From NCBI RefSeq assembly GCF_000742475.1, contig NZ_JQAJ01000001.1, positions 270,236-334,235 of the forward strand: 64,000 nucleotides of DNA. Reading direction: 5' to 3'. Positions 14,803-24,197 of this stretch are shown piece by piece (within the stretch, counting starts at the first letter, position 1; the number at the start of each line of letters is the position of its first letter). The position numbers and the translations under genes are program-made. The DNA comes from Candidatus Hepatobacter penaei. Its GTDB lineage: Bacteria; Pseudomonadota; Alphaproteobacteria; Holosporales; Hepatobacteraceae. Under the pieces are notes generated by a model, which worked only from the letters and a program-made list of their open reading frames with translations, ran no database searches and was not told where the DNA came from.

Positions 14803-17691
14803 ATGCATAAAAGCGCAAAGGGTATGGAAAACACAGATCATCAAGCAGGCTTGTGGGCAATGCCGCCGGGTGTGCCCTTCACCAAGACACTGGCGCGTCA
14901 TCTGTCTTATTTTGTCTGCCCTGACGATTGGCCAGAGACTATCATCATGTGGCCTTATCAGCTCGCTATTCAAGATTTCTCCTATCATGTGTGTCGACAT
15001 CAAAAGCGCCCTACGCCTTTGCCCAGGCTCTATAACTTGAAAAAGAGTGCACCTCTTTTGCAAGAGCAAGGATTGCCACCGCCTGTGTCTGAGCGAGTGC
15101 TTGCTCCTCTTGAGCGTTTGGGGTTGTTGCTTCAGCTGATTGATGAAAAAAAGCGTTTGACCGACAATCAAGAGGCCTATACCTTTCCCACCATGTTGGC
15201 TTTGGCCAAAGATTTAGGCGATATCTTGGATGCCGCTACCCTGGAAGGGGTGTCTTTTGATCGCCTGCATGATTTGGTGCCCGAAACCTTCTCACGCCAT
15301 TGGCAAAAAACACTTCAGTTTATGGATATTGTCTCTCATGTGTGGCCCAAGCTGATGAAAGAAATGAACGCCTTAACGCCCTATGAACATGAAGTGGCCC
15401 AGAGCCAGGCGCTGGTTGATTATTTTGAGCAAAAACAACCCACATGCCCTGTGATGATTGTGGGCTCTACGGGCAGTGTGCCTCATGTGCGACGTTTGAT
15501 GAAGGCTGTGCTCTCCTTGCCGCGCGGCTATGTCATCTTACCAGGGTTTGATCCACAGACCCATCACGCAATGCTTCATGCCACACATCCTCAAAAAAAC
15601 CTACAAGACCTTTTGGCGTTTTTGCATGTGGATGCGTCTCAGGTACGTCTTTTCCCCACAGACACAACGCCGCACCATACACAGCGCCAACACCTCATCA
15701 GAACAGCCTTTCAGCACGAGCATCAAGAGCCAGCACCTGAGGCTGACCCTGATGTATCCAGTGCGGTCAAGGGCATGTCGCTCACCACCTTGTCTCATGA
15801 ACAGGAAGAAGCCTTGGCCATCGCGCTCATCATCCGACAAGCCCTTGAGGATCCTCACACCTCTGTGGTGGCCTGTGTGCCCAGTGCCCCTATGCGTCAC
15901 CTCCTGACGGCCCAGCTGACGCGCTGGCATATTGAGGCAAAGTATACGACGGGCATGCCCTTATCCGTGGCGCCATGGCCGCAGTTGGCGTTCTTGGTCA
16001 TTGAAGCTGCGCTTTCTCCTCATGATATGACAGCCAACCTCGCCGTGCTCAAACATCCGTTATGGTTGGCACATAGGCCCCAACATCTTAAAGATCATCT
16101 TGTTTGTCATTTTGAGTGTGATATTTTGCGGCAACCAACGCCTTTGCTCACGCAAGACGATATAGATGCGCGCATCCAACAATCGCCCTTTTCAAAGCGC
16201 TTTGCATGGTTGATGTCTTGTCTGAGAGAAGGACTTGAAAGCCTTGTCCGCCATAAACACACACAACAATCGGCGGCGCACTGGGGAGAGCAACTCTATG
16301 CCACGCTGCAGCATATGGTGGGCGATGCCGCCTCTTTATCCCCTGACGACAACGTATTTCTTTCTCACCTTGAAGAGATCAGCCAACAGGCAACCTCTTT
16401 TTCTTCCCTCACGCTGGAAGATTATCGTGATCTTTTAGCCCATGTCTTAGCAACAGCCACAACCACAGGGAAAAAAGGGCACACGCGTGTCCAAGTGTTA
16501 AGCACACGGGAAGCGCGCCTTATTCATGGGGATGTGATGATCCTTGCGTGTCTCAACGAAGGAGAATGGCCCACCCATGTCTCTGATGGGCCGTGGCTCA
16601 ACCGATCCATGCGGCATCACCTGGGTTTTTTTGATGATGAACGCAAACAAAGCCTGCAAGCCCATGATTTTATGAGCACGGCCGCTGCCCCGCAGGTGTT
16701 TTTAACACGTAGCCAGCACGGACCAGAAGGCCCTACCTCGCCGTCTCGTTTTCTCCTTGCCCTTGAGCACACCTTGGCGCAGCATCACAGCGCGCTGCCT
16801 AAGGCGCCTCATCTCTTGGCTTGGGTCACAGCAATGGATGCCTCAGACGCGCCGCCCATACGCACAAAACCGCCACGACCCAACCCACCCTCTCAGGCCT
16901 TGCCGCGCATGCTCTCGGTGACTGCTATCGAGCTTCTCAGCCGTGATCCTTATGCGTTTTATGCCCGCTATATTCTGAATCTCAAACCCCTACCTCCTGT
17001 GGGAGGGGCACTGGATGCTGCCTTGTTTGGCACACGTGTGCACCGTATGTTGGAAATCTTGGCTTCAGAAAAAAACCAGAAACACTCACGTGATACATTA
17101 ATGTTAAAACTTTTTGAACTTGCCCACGACCAGCTTCATCCTTTTTGGATGTCACCGGTGGTCTCTTTGTTTTGGTGGCAACGCCTCAAACACATCATTC
17201 CCTCAATCGCCACGTTTTTGGCATCACAGCCTCTCACATCCCACACCTACCCCGAAGTGTCAGGGCGTATGACGGTGCATGTGGGCCAACCCATCACGAT
17301 TTATGCACGCGCCGACCGTCTTGACCTCACACCTGAAGGGGGCCGCATTATTGACTATAAAACAGGCGCTGTGCCCTCGGATCGCGAGATTGACGAAGGG
17401 TTATCCCCACAGCTGCCCCTTGAGGGCGCCATGCTCATGAAGGGGGGCTTTTTTTCTCATGTCACACATCTTCACGAACTTAGCTTTTGGCACCTGGGCA
17501 CACATTCTTTGTGTAAATCCCTAGCGCCCGCCCCATCCTATGCGCAAAAAGCGCTTGACCAACTCGACGCGCTTCTTCGGCCTTTTTATGAACGCAAAGC
17601 CCCGTTTAAGGTGCAAACGCTGTCGTCAAAGGCGCCCACATATCCTGTGTATGACAACCTTGCGCGCACACAAGCATGGCAGCGTTCATAG
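14803..17691 (+). CDS. addB: double-strand break repair nuclease subunit AddB
   Basis: About 962 residues, matching alphaproteobacterial AddB, the subunit of the AddAB helicase-nuclease that processes double-strand ends for RecA. Evidence includes the N-terminal AMPPGVPFTKTLARHL and MIVGSTGSVPHVRRLMKAVL (AddB of this clade lacks a working Walker A motif). The C-terminal nuclease domain follows, with GTRVHRMLEIL and RADRLDLTPEGGRIIDYKTG containing the catalytic Asp/Asp-Tyr-Lys-Thr. Start candidates are ATG at 14803 or 14824; the further upstream GTG at 14773 is less likely. addA, normally immediately downstream, is absent here and a PAP2 gene follows instead. Confidence 0.92.
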   Translation: MHKSAKGMENTDHQAGLWAMPPGVPFTKTLARHLSYFVCPDDWPETIIMWPYQLAIQDFSYHVCRHQKRPTPLPRLYNLKKSAPLLQEQGLPPPVSERVLAPLERLGLLLQLIDEKKRLTDNQEAYTFPTMLALAKDLGDILDAATLEGVSFDRLHDLVPETFSRHWQKTLQFMDIVSHVWPKLMKEMNALTPYEHEVAQSQALVDYFEQKQPTCPVMIVGSTGSVPHVRRLMKAVLSLPRGYVILPGFDPQTHHAMLHATHPQKNLQDLLAFLHVDASQVRLFPTDTTPHHTQRQHLIRTAFQHEHQEPAPEADPDVSSAVKGMSLTTLSHEQEEALAIALIIRQALEDPHTSVVACVPSAPMRHLLTAQLTRWHIEAKYTTGMPLSVAPWPQLAFLVIEAALSPHDMTANLAVLKHPLWLAHRPQHLKDHLVCHFECDILRQPTPLLTQDDIDARIQQSPFSKRFAWLMSCLREGLESLVRHKHTQQSAAHWGEQLYATLQHMVGDAASLSPDDNVFLSHLEEISQQATSFSSLTLEDYRDLLAHVLATATTTGKKGHTRVQVLSTREARLIHGDVMILACLNEGEWPTHVSDGPWLNRSMRHHLGFFDDERKQSLQAHDFMSTAAAPQVFLTRSQHGPEGPTSPSRFLLALEHTLAQHHSALPKAPHLLAWVTAMDASDAPPIRTKPPRPNPPSQALPRMLSVTAIELLSRDPYAFYARYILNLKPLPPVGGALDAALFGTRVHRMLEILASEKNQKHSRDTLMLKLFELAHDQLHPFWMSPVVSLFWWQRLKHIIPSIATFLASQPLTSHTYPEVSGRMTVHVGQPITIYARADRLDLTPEGGRIIDYKTGAVPSDREIDEGLSPQLPLEGAMLMKGGFFSHVTHLHELSFWHLGTHSLCKSLAPAPSYAQKALDQLDALLRPFYERKAPFKVQTLSSKAPTYPVYDNLARTQAWQRS

Positions 17692-17829
17692 GTTGGCCCC
17701 ACCCCCCCTTATGAAACCTTTGCCTAGCAGACCCACTCTTTTTCTTGAGGAAAGAAGAGACAAACGCCTTTTATTGGCCTATCATCTCACCATAGAATCA
17801 CATATAAAGAACAGACTACTTTTTCTTCA

Positions 17830-18681
17830 ATGATGTATTTTTTATTACTGAACGCCCAGCATGGTCATGCGTTACAGGGGCAAGGCGTGATGTCTGTGAT
17901 CGCGTTTAATATTTCTGGCTTGATCTGCTTATTGGCAAATCCGTATGTGATTCTGGGCCTTTTCATCTTGGGCTTTGTGAGCCAGCACCGGCTTCTTTTC
18001 GTCAGGTCCCTCCAGCTGATGTTGTGGATGATGGTTGTGGGGGCCAGTCTTAAGGCTTTATCTGTGGCCGTGGGCCTTCCTGCCCTTTTTCACACAAAAA
18101 TTTTTCCCAGCGGTCATACCCTAGCCGTGATGGCTTTTTATGGCCCCCTTTTATGGTGGCAACCTCAACCCCAACGCCTTTTCTTCGTGCTACTCATGAT
18201 TGCCTATGGTGGGGCCATCTGTTATCGGGGCTATCACCAACCCGTGGATGTGTTGGGATCGTGGGTGATTGGGTTTATCCTGCTTGACACTTATCATAAG
18301 GTGCGCATGAACACACGCAGCCAGAAGAAGTATTTTCAGGAAGATCTCTGGCTGTGGGTTACAACGCTTCCGTTTCTCTTCTTTTTGGCTTGGTCGGGCT
18401 CTGTGCCGGCTCATGCATGGATGGGGTTCTATGCGCTTTTGGGGCTCACAGCTGCCACGCGCCTGTACCCCTCTTATCTTGATATTCGCCTTTCCTTCAT
18501 GCACCGCGTGATCACCGTCTTGCTTCTTTTTTCCTCTTTTGTGGGTGTTGGTTTTTTGTGCCACACGTTAAGCGGCTATCTCCCCCTTGGTTTGGCGCTT
18601 TTCCCCTGGATGGCAGGAGGCTCAACCTCCATTATCCTGTGTTGTGTGTTGAGTGACCTTAGGAAGCCCTCGCTTTCCTAG
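17830..18681 (+). CDS. PAP2-superfamily membrane phosphatase
   Basis: A 283-residue integral membrane protein with several hydrophobic segments. It contains the PAP2 motifs KIFPSGHTLAVMAF (PSGH) and YRGYHQPVDVLGSW (Arg, catalytic His, Asp). The first PAP2 motif (Kx6RP) is not clear; KALSVAVGLP is the nearest match and lacks the Arg. Family members dephosphorylate lipid phosphates such as phosphatidate, undecaprenyl pyrophosphate or lipid A; the substrate cannot be inferred. It occupies the place where addA would be expected. The start may instead be the internal ATG at about residue 21 (MSVIAFNISG). Confidence 0.82.
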   Translation: MMYFLLLNAQHGHALQGQGVMSVIAFNISGLICLLANPYVILGLFILGFVSQHRLLFVRSLQLMLWMMVVGASLKALSVAVGLPALFHTKIFPSGHTLAVMAFYGPLLWWQPQPQRLFFVLLMIAYGGAICYRGYHQPVDVLGSWVIGFILLDTYHKVRMNTRSQKKYFQEDLWLWVTTLPFLFFLAWSGSVPAHAWMGFYALLGLTAATRLYPSYLDIRLSFMHRVITVLLLFSSFVGVGFLCHTLSGYLPLGLALFPWMAGGSTSIILCCVLSDLRKPSLS

Positions 18682-19347
18682 CCTAACCGCGCCGCTCACC
18701 ATCCTCAAGCATCCCACCTGTCTTAACACGTCATCAGCTTTGCTGCCTTAAGGCCTTGAGAAGGAAGTTTTTTGGAGATACGCTCCCCTTTCCTTCGCAC
18801 CGGCCCCCGATCGATTCTTTTTTGTATCCATCGACGCGAGCGCTGGCCCGACCAGCCTTGTATCGCCATGGGCCATCCATGGATCATCATCTGTAGGCTA
18901 GGATTCAGCAGGTTGTAGAGCCTGAGGATCGATAAAAAGCACCACGCATCCTCGCACAGCAAAAGAAAATTCAGATTTCTTTTTCTAAAGGCTTGTATGT
19001 TACACAAAAAGTGAAGTAGGTTGTGAAAATTGCTGAGAGACACCTCAACGTTTGCTGTAAACAGAAAAGACAATGGATCAAAACGGTTGGCGACACACGC
19101 ACGAGAAACCCCCACGGTCGCCAAAGGGCAACCTTAAACAATCGTGCTGCATCTGTAAGAGACGCACACACGCTTGGGGTCGGCGCCTAAGAACATTACA
19201 TATACCCACCCCCAAAAGGCTCAATCTAGCATACCCGGGTCCAACACATTTTTTCATAGGCCCCAAAGGGGGGGCTGGCACATGCGCTCTTCCCCTAGCA
19301 CTCCTGCCAGGCCACAGGCACACCCCAGGCACCAAGGCTGTCATCCC
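18682..19347. other. 666-bp stretch without a supported gene
   Basis: A minus-strand frame of 133 codons (18723-19124) and several shorter frames exist, but none looks like a known protein or has a convincing start. The second half is C/G-rich with runs (G7 near 19267) and does not look like an AT-rich promoter region. I looked for tmRNA hallmarks next to smpB (tag codons, tRNA-like ends) and did not find them. It could hold gene remnants or an unrecognised RNA. Confidence 0.4.
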
Positions 19348-19809
19348 GTGAGAAAAATACTCTTAAGAAACAGAACAGTCCACCACAATTATGATATTAT
19401 CAAGAGTTACGAAGCCGGCCTTGTGCTGAAAGGATGGGAAGTCAAATCCCTGCGACAAGGACAAGGGGCTGTCAAAGACAGTTTTGCAAAAGAAAACCAG
19501 GGGACACTGATGATAGAAAACCTCTACATCCCGCCCTACAAAAACGCGCCCAAGAGCGGCGAAGGACAAAGCCGAAGACCAAGAAACATCCTCCTACATG
19601 CCAAAGAAATCAACAAACTTAAAAACGCTGCCAGCAATCCGGGCACAACCATAGCAGTCATCCAAATCTACCTAACACCCAAAGGAAGGATCAAGGCAGA
19701 GATAGGAATCGCATCAGGCAAGACAAAACACGACAAAAGAGAAGCCCTTAAAAAGAAAGACTGGCAGCGTCAGAAGCAACGACTCCTAAAGAAAGACGTC
19801 CGCTTCTAG
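19348..19809 (+). CDS. smpB: SsrA-binding protein SmpB
   Basis: About 153 residues. SmpB binds tmRNA and brings it to stalled ribosomes for trans-translation. The core is intact: NRTVHHNYDIIKSYEAGLVL, GWEVKSLRQGQGAVKDSFA, RPRNILLHAKEINKL, and a basic C-terminal tail KHDKREALKKKDWQRQKQR. A GTG at 19348 fits the usual N-terminus. The frame is open further upstream to 19174, but that part is Pro/His-rich and unlike SmpB, so it is excluded. The start is therefore inferred from homology to the family. Confidence 0.93.
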   Translation: MRKILLRNRTVHHNYDIIKSYEAGLVLKGWEVKSLRQGQGAVKDSFAKENQGTLMIENLYIPPYKNAPKSGEGQSRRPRNILLHAKEINKLKNAASNPGTTIAVIQIYLTPKGRIKAEIGIASGKTKHDKREALKKKDWQRQKQRLLKKDVRF

Positions 19810-20040
19810 CCAAACGCAATTCATGGAACCATGAAGACTACCCCCTCCCCCACAGCAAGACAGGCTTGCCCATATACACACGGCTTCTATTTGTTTCAAG
19901 GCCGCTCAAAAAGTCTTCAAGAGAAGACATCGTTATCATAGTAAAAACTAACAAAAAAAAACAAGAGAATTTTTATTTTTTTTTAACAATTGCTTTTTTA
20001 AAACTATTTTTGCATGTACCTTTTGAGGAAAAAGGAGGCA

Positions 20041-20589
20041 ATGCTGATGCCCACAGCAGAAAACCTTATTTCTTTTCTTTTACATGAACTTGTCTCACCC
20101 ATCACAGCTCTTTCTTATAGCCTAGACGACATCAACCCCTCCTTTGATCAAACAACCTCAACACTCTTAAAAGACAGCACCCACAAATTGCGGGTTTACG
20201 TGGATTTTTTCAGAATTGCCTTTGCCCCTCCCGGTCTCCTTATCGATATACCCCAAGGCCTGCAGTATGCGGCAAGTTATTGTCAGACAAAAAAAGTAGC
20301 GTTCTCATACACAGCCCAAGGTTCCCATGAAAAAGAGGTGTTACCGCCGCTGTTTCTGTTGCTTCTTTGGGTCCTCAAAACGCATACTGGCCTGACGCAG
20401 GTGCAAGCTATTTTTAAGAAAAATGACATACACCTTGTGTGTGATGCGACCCATAAAGACACATCTCATCCTCTTTATGGCTCTATTAAAGAATTTTTAG
20501 ATATGAATATTTCTTATAAAAATTTTAAATTGACAAACAATATGTCAGACAAAGGTGTTATTTATACCTTATGTTTCACGACAAAATAG
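20041..20589 (+). CDS. chpT: ChpT-like histidine phosphotransferase
   Basis: A 182-residue protein resembling ChpT, which relays phosphate from CckA to CtrA and CpdR in the alphaproteobacterial cell-cycle phosphorelay. The phospho-acceptor helix reads ENLISFLLHELVSPITALSY (His about residue 15), followed by a second helix ending YVDFFRIAFAPPG, as in ChpT. The C-terminal part is a degenerate ATPase-like domain with no nucleotide-binding boxes, as expected. AAGGAGG six nt before the ATG at 20041 fixes the start. It lies just upstream of SPOR-like and type VI secretion genes. It is shorter than typical ChpT (over 200 residues). CckA and CtrA are not in the window. Confidence 0.75.
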   Translation: MLMPTAENLISFLLHELVSPITALSYSLDDINPSFDQTTSTLLKDSTHKLRVYVDFFRIAFAPPGLLIDIPQGLQYAASYCQTKKVAFSYTAQGSHEKEVLPPLFLLLLWVLKTHTGLTQVQAIFKKNDIHLVCDATHKDTSHPLYGSIKEFLDMNISYKNFKLTNNMSDKGVIYTLCFTTK

Positions 20590-20695
20590 ATCTACAAACA
20601 TAGACTTCTCAGGATTTAGTTTATCTTTTCTTAAGAGGATGTGTATTTTCTTAACAAAGGGGATTGATTGATTATTGATTGGCCACACAGCACTT

Positions 20696-21319
20696 ATGAC
20701 AGACAAAAACAATCATTCTGACGCTGGTCAAATCACGTGGGACCACCCACCCGAACCTCATGCTGTTTCAAACCCACCCCTGCCTTTTTATGCGCGCCCC
20801 TCAGCTACGCCCTCAGCCATTCCACCTCACCTTGAAGGAGGGAAAGAGCCGCCGGCGAAATCATTGAAATCGTTGTTCTCAAAAAAAGCGCTTATTCTGA
20901 TGGTATTGATGTTGGTGCTGGTTGGCCTTTGCCTATTTAGTGCAGGCTTTTTTTACGGCCTGTGGGTTGCTAAAAAACACGCATCGGCGTCATACACACA
21001 TGCGAAAAAGAAAACAGCCAGCAAGCTTGACCCTTTGAAAAAAAATATCGCCAAGATCTTGAAACAAGAACCAGAAACACTCTATAGCGTCCAGTTAGGT
21101 GCTTTGCTCAACCGCCTGAATGCCGAAGAATTAGCAAAATACCTGCAACAAGAAAATATATCATCAAAAATCGTCATAAAACAACGACGAAACGCGCCCC
21201 CTCTTTTCATTGTCAGGACACAAGAGTACGCCAGTTATACGGAAGCCAAGACGATTGCAGACACGCTTATCAGTAAGCACATGCTGTCAGCAACGGTTGT
21301 AAAGGTGGGTAAAGGGTAA
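20696..21319 (+). CDS. single-pass membrane protein with SPOR-like C-terminus
   Basis: About 207 residues from the ATG at 20696; a TTG at 20675 is an alternative. A Pro-rich cytoplasmic N-terminus (HPPEPHAVSNPPLPFYARPS) leads to one membrane helix at about 63-89 and a basic linker. The periplasmic domain (about 130-207) has the pattern of SPOR domains: YSVQLGALLNRLNAEELAKY and PLFIVRTQEYASYTEAKTIA. SPOR domains bind denuded peptidoglycan at division sites. It ends 5 nt before the tssJ-like start, so it is probably co-transcribed with tssJ and tssK. The SPOR call is moderate. Confidence 0.65.
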   Translation: MTDKNNHSDAGQITWDHPPEPHAVSNPPLPFYARPSATPSAIPPHLEGGKEPPAKSLKSLFSKKALILMVLMLVLVGLCLFSAGFFYGLWVAKKHASASYTHAKKKTASKLDPLKKNIAKILKQEPETLYSVQLGALLNRLNAEELAKYLQQENISSKIVIKQRRNAPPLFIVRTQEYASYTEAKTIADTLISKHMLSATVVKVGKG

Positions 21320-21324
21320 AGAGA

Positions 21325-21894
21325 GTGCGCGTTTGGTTTAGTTTTCTTGCGTTGTTGAGTGTTCTTGCCATTCTCTCAGGATGCTCAAGCACCCCCGCCC
21401 CAGAAAAACCGCCTGGCACATCTTTATCTTCTTTTTCCGTTATCTCGCACAGAAAGCTGAACCACAGCTCAGCACTCTCTTTGGATCTGGTAATTTGCTA
21501 TGATAAGGATCTCTTTGAAAGGTTGAAAAAAATGTCTTCAGGAGAGTATTTCAGTGATGTTGACCAATTGCGCCGAGACAATATTTCCTTGCTTAAAATT
21601 TTCCGCTGGGAGGTGGTGCCCACGCAAATTCTTGAAGATTATACCCCCACGTTTAACGATAAAAGCAATGTTTGGGGCGTGATTGTGTTTGCCGACTATC
21701 CTGCAGAAGGCAATCATCGCTTCACCATTGCGCCAGAAACAAAAAGCACACGCGTCATTTTGGGGGTAGAAAAAATACAAGCCGTTGAAAACAAAGAAAA
21801 ATCTGATTATGTTTCACAAAAAACCCTTCATGTGTATCCCACTGATGCAACGCTTTCCCTTGCCATACCTTCAGCAGATACGGCATCATCATAA
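21325..21894 (+). CDS. tssJ: type VI secretion outer-membrane lipoprotein TssJ-like
   Basis: A 189-residue lipoprotein. The signal sequence ends in a lipobox, ILSGC, with the lipidated Cys at residue 20. The mature part has the TssJ pattern: a beta-strand with LSLDLVICYDKDLFERLKKM, the loop segment SGEYFSDVDQLRRDNISLLK, and a second beta half ending WGVIVFADY. In type VI secretion TssJ sits in the outer membrane and contacts TssM. Identification is strengthened by tssK 30 nt downstream. It starts with a GTG closely following the SPOR-like gene. Confidence 0.75.
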   Translation: MRVWFSFLALLSVLAILSGCSSTPAPEKPPGTSLSSFSVISHRKLNHSSALSLDLVICYDKDLFERLKKMSSGEYFSDVDQLRRDNISLLKIFRWEVVPTQILEDYTPTFNDKSNVWGVIVFADYPAEGNHRFTIAPETKSTRVILGVEKIQAVENKEKSDYVSQKTLHVYPTDATLSLAIPSADTASS

Positions 21895-21923
21895 GAGTCA
21901 TGAGGCGATAAGGAGAATCTGAC

Positions 21924-23264
21924 GTGTCATTTAATGCGCATCCCATCCAGTGGTATGAAGGTATGTTCATGATGCCGCACCACTTTCAAGAAAACGACAC
22001 CTTGCATCAAAACCTGTGGCAACACCACTTACAGTATTTGGCCCCCTATCACTGGGGCATCACCCATATGTCGTTTGATGAATCAGCCTTGGCCCAGGGT
22101 GTGTTTAAAATCCTCAAACTTCAAGCCGTCATGCCTGATGGCACGGTTATTTTCTTTCCTGATGCCCATGATGAATCTCTTGAGCTCTCTCTCCACGACC
22201 ATCTTGAGGATGATCGAAAACCCCATACCCTCTTTCTTTCCCTGTTTAAGAAAAGCGTTCATGAAGGCAAAAAAGACACGTTTTCTTCGCGGCACAAACC
22301 CGTGGAAAGTGCCAGTCATGACATCAACGCACCAGATTCTCACATCAACATCACACGGCTAAAACCCATCCTGACCTTGGGCTTTGACAAAAAGAATCAA
22401 GCACAACGGGTGTTTTTGCCCCTGGCGATCCTGACGCGAGATGGGTTGAAAATAACACCAACTCCTTATATGCCCCCATGCATTCACCTTGATAAAAGCA
22501 CCCCCTTTTTCACCAGGTGCCGCACGCTGTCAAAATCGCTACGGGATAAGGTGATGTATTTGCAGAAAAAAGTGAGACAACGCGCCCGCGCCACCACCTC
22601 CCTTTTTGATGCACAGTCCATTTGGCAGTTTGATACCATGCGGCGACACCTCATTGTGGCCTTGATTAATTTTGAAGCGCTCTTACAAGAAGCACAGCTG
22701 AGCCCTTATGTGCTCTATCGCGAGCTGCTTCATGTGGCCTCACGATGCGCAGCCATTAAATGGGGCGGGGCAGCGCCCTCTCTGCCCCCTTATCAGCATG
22801 AGAACCTTCATGTGTGTTTTGACGACATCATCACCTTTATTGAACAATCCCTTGCTGAAATCGAAGAAGCCTATCGCGTCTATGCTTTCCAAAAAACAGA
22901 TCGCTTGTTCACCCTGACAGTAGATCAAGCCTGGCTCGACCAACCGCTCATCATTGGCCTGAAAGCACCACCCAACCAAACAGAAGAGAGAATGGTTTCG
23001 TGGATTAAAAATGCCGTGATTGTGTCGCAAAGTCGCATAAAAACCGTTCAGGAAAATCGTATTTTGGGGGCCACACGCAATTATATACAAACGGCAGAGA
23101 AAATCCGCCTTATTCCTGATCGAGGAACCGTGTTATGTGAAATCATCCCAGACAATGATTTTATTAAACCGGATGAGCCGTTGCACATCTTCAATATGTC
23201 AGATGACCCGGCCAAACGACCTGAACAAATTATCTTTTATGCACCTCAAAACGAGGATGCTTGA
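21924..23264 (+). CDS. tssK: type VI secretion baseplate protein TssK
   Basis: A 446-residue protein. The N-terminus HPIQWYEGMFMMPHHFQEND is the TssK (VasE/ImpJ) hallmark, and the length is typical. TssK is a trimer that links the type VI baseplate to the membrane complex through TssL and TssM. Later segments, such as YVLYRELLHVASRCAAIKWG, also fit. An AAGGAGAAT ribosome-binding site precedes the start. In most clusters tssL follows, but here a YebC-family gene comes next after 168 bp, and tssB/C/H/M are not in the window, so the system must be split if functional. Confidence 0.93.
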   Translation: MSFNAHPIQWYEGMFMMPHHFQENDTLHQNLWQHHLQYLAPYHWGITHMSFDESALAQGVFKILKLQAVMPDGTVIFFPDAHDESLELSLHDHLEDDRKPHTLFLSLFKKSVHEGKKDTFSSRHKPVESASHDINAPDSHINITRLKPILTLGFDKKNQAQRVFLPLAILTRDGLKITPTPYMPPCIHLDKSTPFFTRCRTLSKSLRDKVMYLQKKVRQRARATTSLFDAQSIWQFDTMRRHLIVALINFEALLQEAQLSPYVLYRELLHVASRCAAIKWGGAAPSLPPYQHENLHVCFDDIITFIEQSLAEIEEAYRVYAFQKTDRLFTLTVDQAWLDQPLIIGLKAPPNQTEERMVSWIKNAVIVSQSRIKTVQENRILGATRNYIQTAEKIRLIPDRGTVLCEIIPDNDFIKPDEPLHIFNMSDDPAKRPEQIIFYAPQNEDA

Positions 23265-23432
23265 GGCCGTTTCTTAAAAGATAGTGTTCACTTTATAGGT
23301 ACGAAAAAAAGTGCCTGTCATGAGCTTTTTAGAGGGGAAACCCCAAGAGCCCGAACCCTTAACGCCACACTTTACACAGCGGGCACACCTTTTGTACACT
23401 TGCCTCAAGCACATACCTTGTGAGATGAATTC

Positions 23433-24149
23433 ATGGCCGGTCATTCACAATTTAAAAATATTATGCACCGTAAAGGTGCGCAAGATGCCAAACGCGCCAA
23501 AGTTTTTACCAAAATTATTCGCGAAATCACGGTGGCTGCCCAAATGGGGGGGGCTGATGTAGACGCCAATCCTCGCCTGCGCACAGCCCTCTTGGCCGCC
23601 CGCGCTGCCAACATGCCCAAAGATAATATTGAACGAGCTATCAAAAAAGGCTCAGGGGAAGCGTCTGATGTAATTTATAATGAAATGCGCTATGAAGGCT
23701 ATGGCCCGGGTGGTGTAGCCATCATTATTGAAGCGCTTACTGACAACCGCAATCGCACAGCCGCAGAGGTACGTTCTATTTTAACCAAGCATGGCGGGCG
23801 CATGGCAGACACAGGCAGTGTAACGTTTGTGTTTAAACACAAGGGCATGATCCTTTATGGCCAAGAGAACAACGAAGAGGCCCTTCTAGAAGCATCCCTC
23901 AACGCCGGCACAGACGATTTTATCGCCCTTGACGATGGGTTTGAAATCTCGGCGCCTAAGGAAGCGTGGCACACCGTGAGAGAACAACTGGAAAAAGAAT
24001 TTGGCCCTCCTTTAAACGCAGCCCTTGTGTGGGTACCCGATGTGATGGTGACGTTGGGCGATAAAAAAGAAAGCTTCACAAAACTGGTGAACCTGTTAGA
24101 AGATTGTGACGATGTGCAAGCCGTATGGCACAATGCTGAAGGAGAATAG
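23433..24149 (+). CDS. yebC: YebC/PmpR family protein
   Basis: A 238-residue protein of the YebC/TACO1 family. It begins MAGHSQFKNIMHRKGAQDAK and continues with AAQMGGADVDANPRLRTALL, ANMPKDNIERAIKKGSG, YEGYGPGGVAIIIEALTDN and GSVTFVFKHKG. Members have been described as transcriptional regulators and, more recently, as translation factors that help with polyproline-type stalls. The gene contains a G8 run (about 23545) without loss of frame. It is usually linked to ruvC, which is not seen here. Confidence 0.95.
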   Translation: MAGHSQFKNIMHRKGAQDAKRAKVFTKIIREITVAAQMGGADVDANPRLRTALLAARAANMPKDNIERAIKKGSGEASDVIYNEMRYEGYGPGGVAIIIEALTDNRNRTAAEVRSILTKHGGRMADTGSVTFVFKHKGMILYGQENNEEALLEASLNAGTDDFIALDDGFEISAPKEAWHTVREQLEKEFGPPLNAALVWVPDVMVTLGDKKESFTKLVNLLEDCDDVQAVWHNAEGE

Positions 24150-24197
24150 CCACCCCCACGGCGTGTCAGCACTAAGGGCAAGTCCTTTGGGTTGTCT

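Noticed and set aside
18723..19124. 133-codon minus-strand frame upstream of smpB
   Set aside because: Composition is not protein-like throughout and no start signal or family was found.
18682..19347. tmRNA (ssrA) next to smpB
   Set aside because: No tag-peptide codons (ANDN-like) and no tRNA-like acceptor or T-arm were seen.
23311..23562. 83-codon frame between tssK and yebC, considered as a truncated tssL
   Set aside because: It shows no DotU/TssL motif, and its second half is only a shifted reading of yebC.
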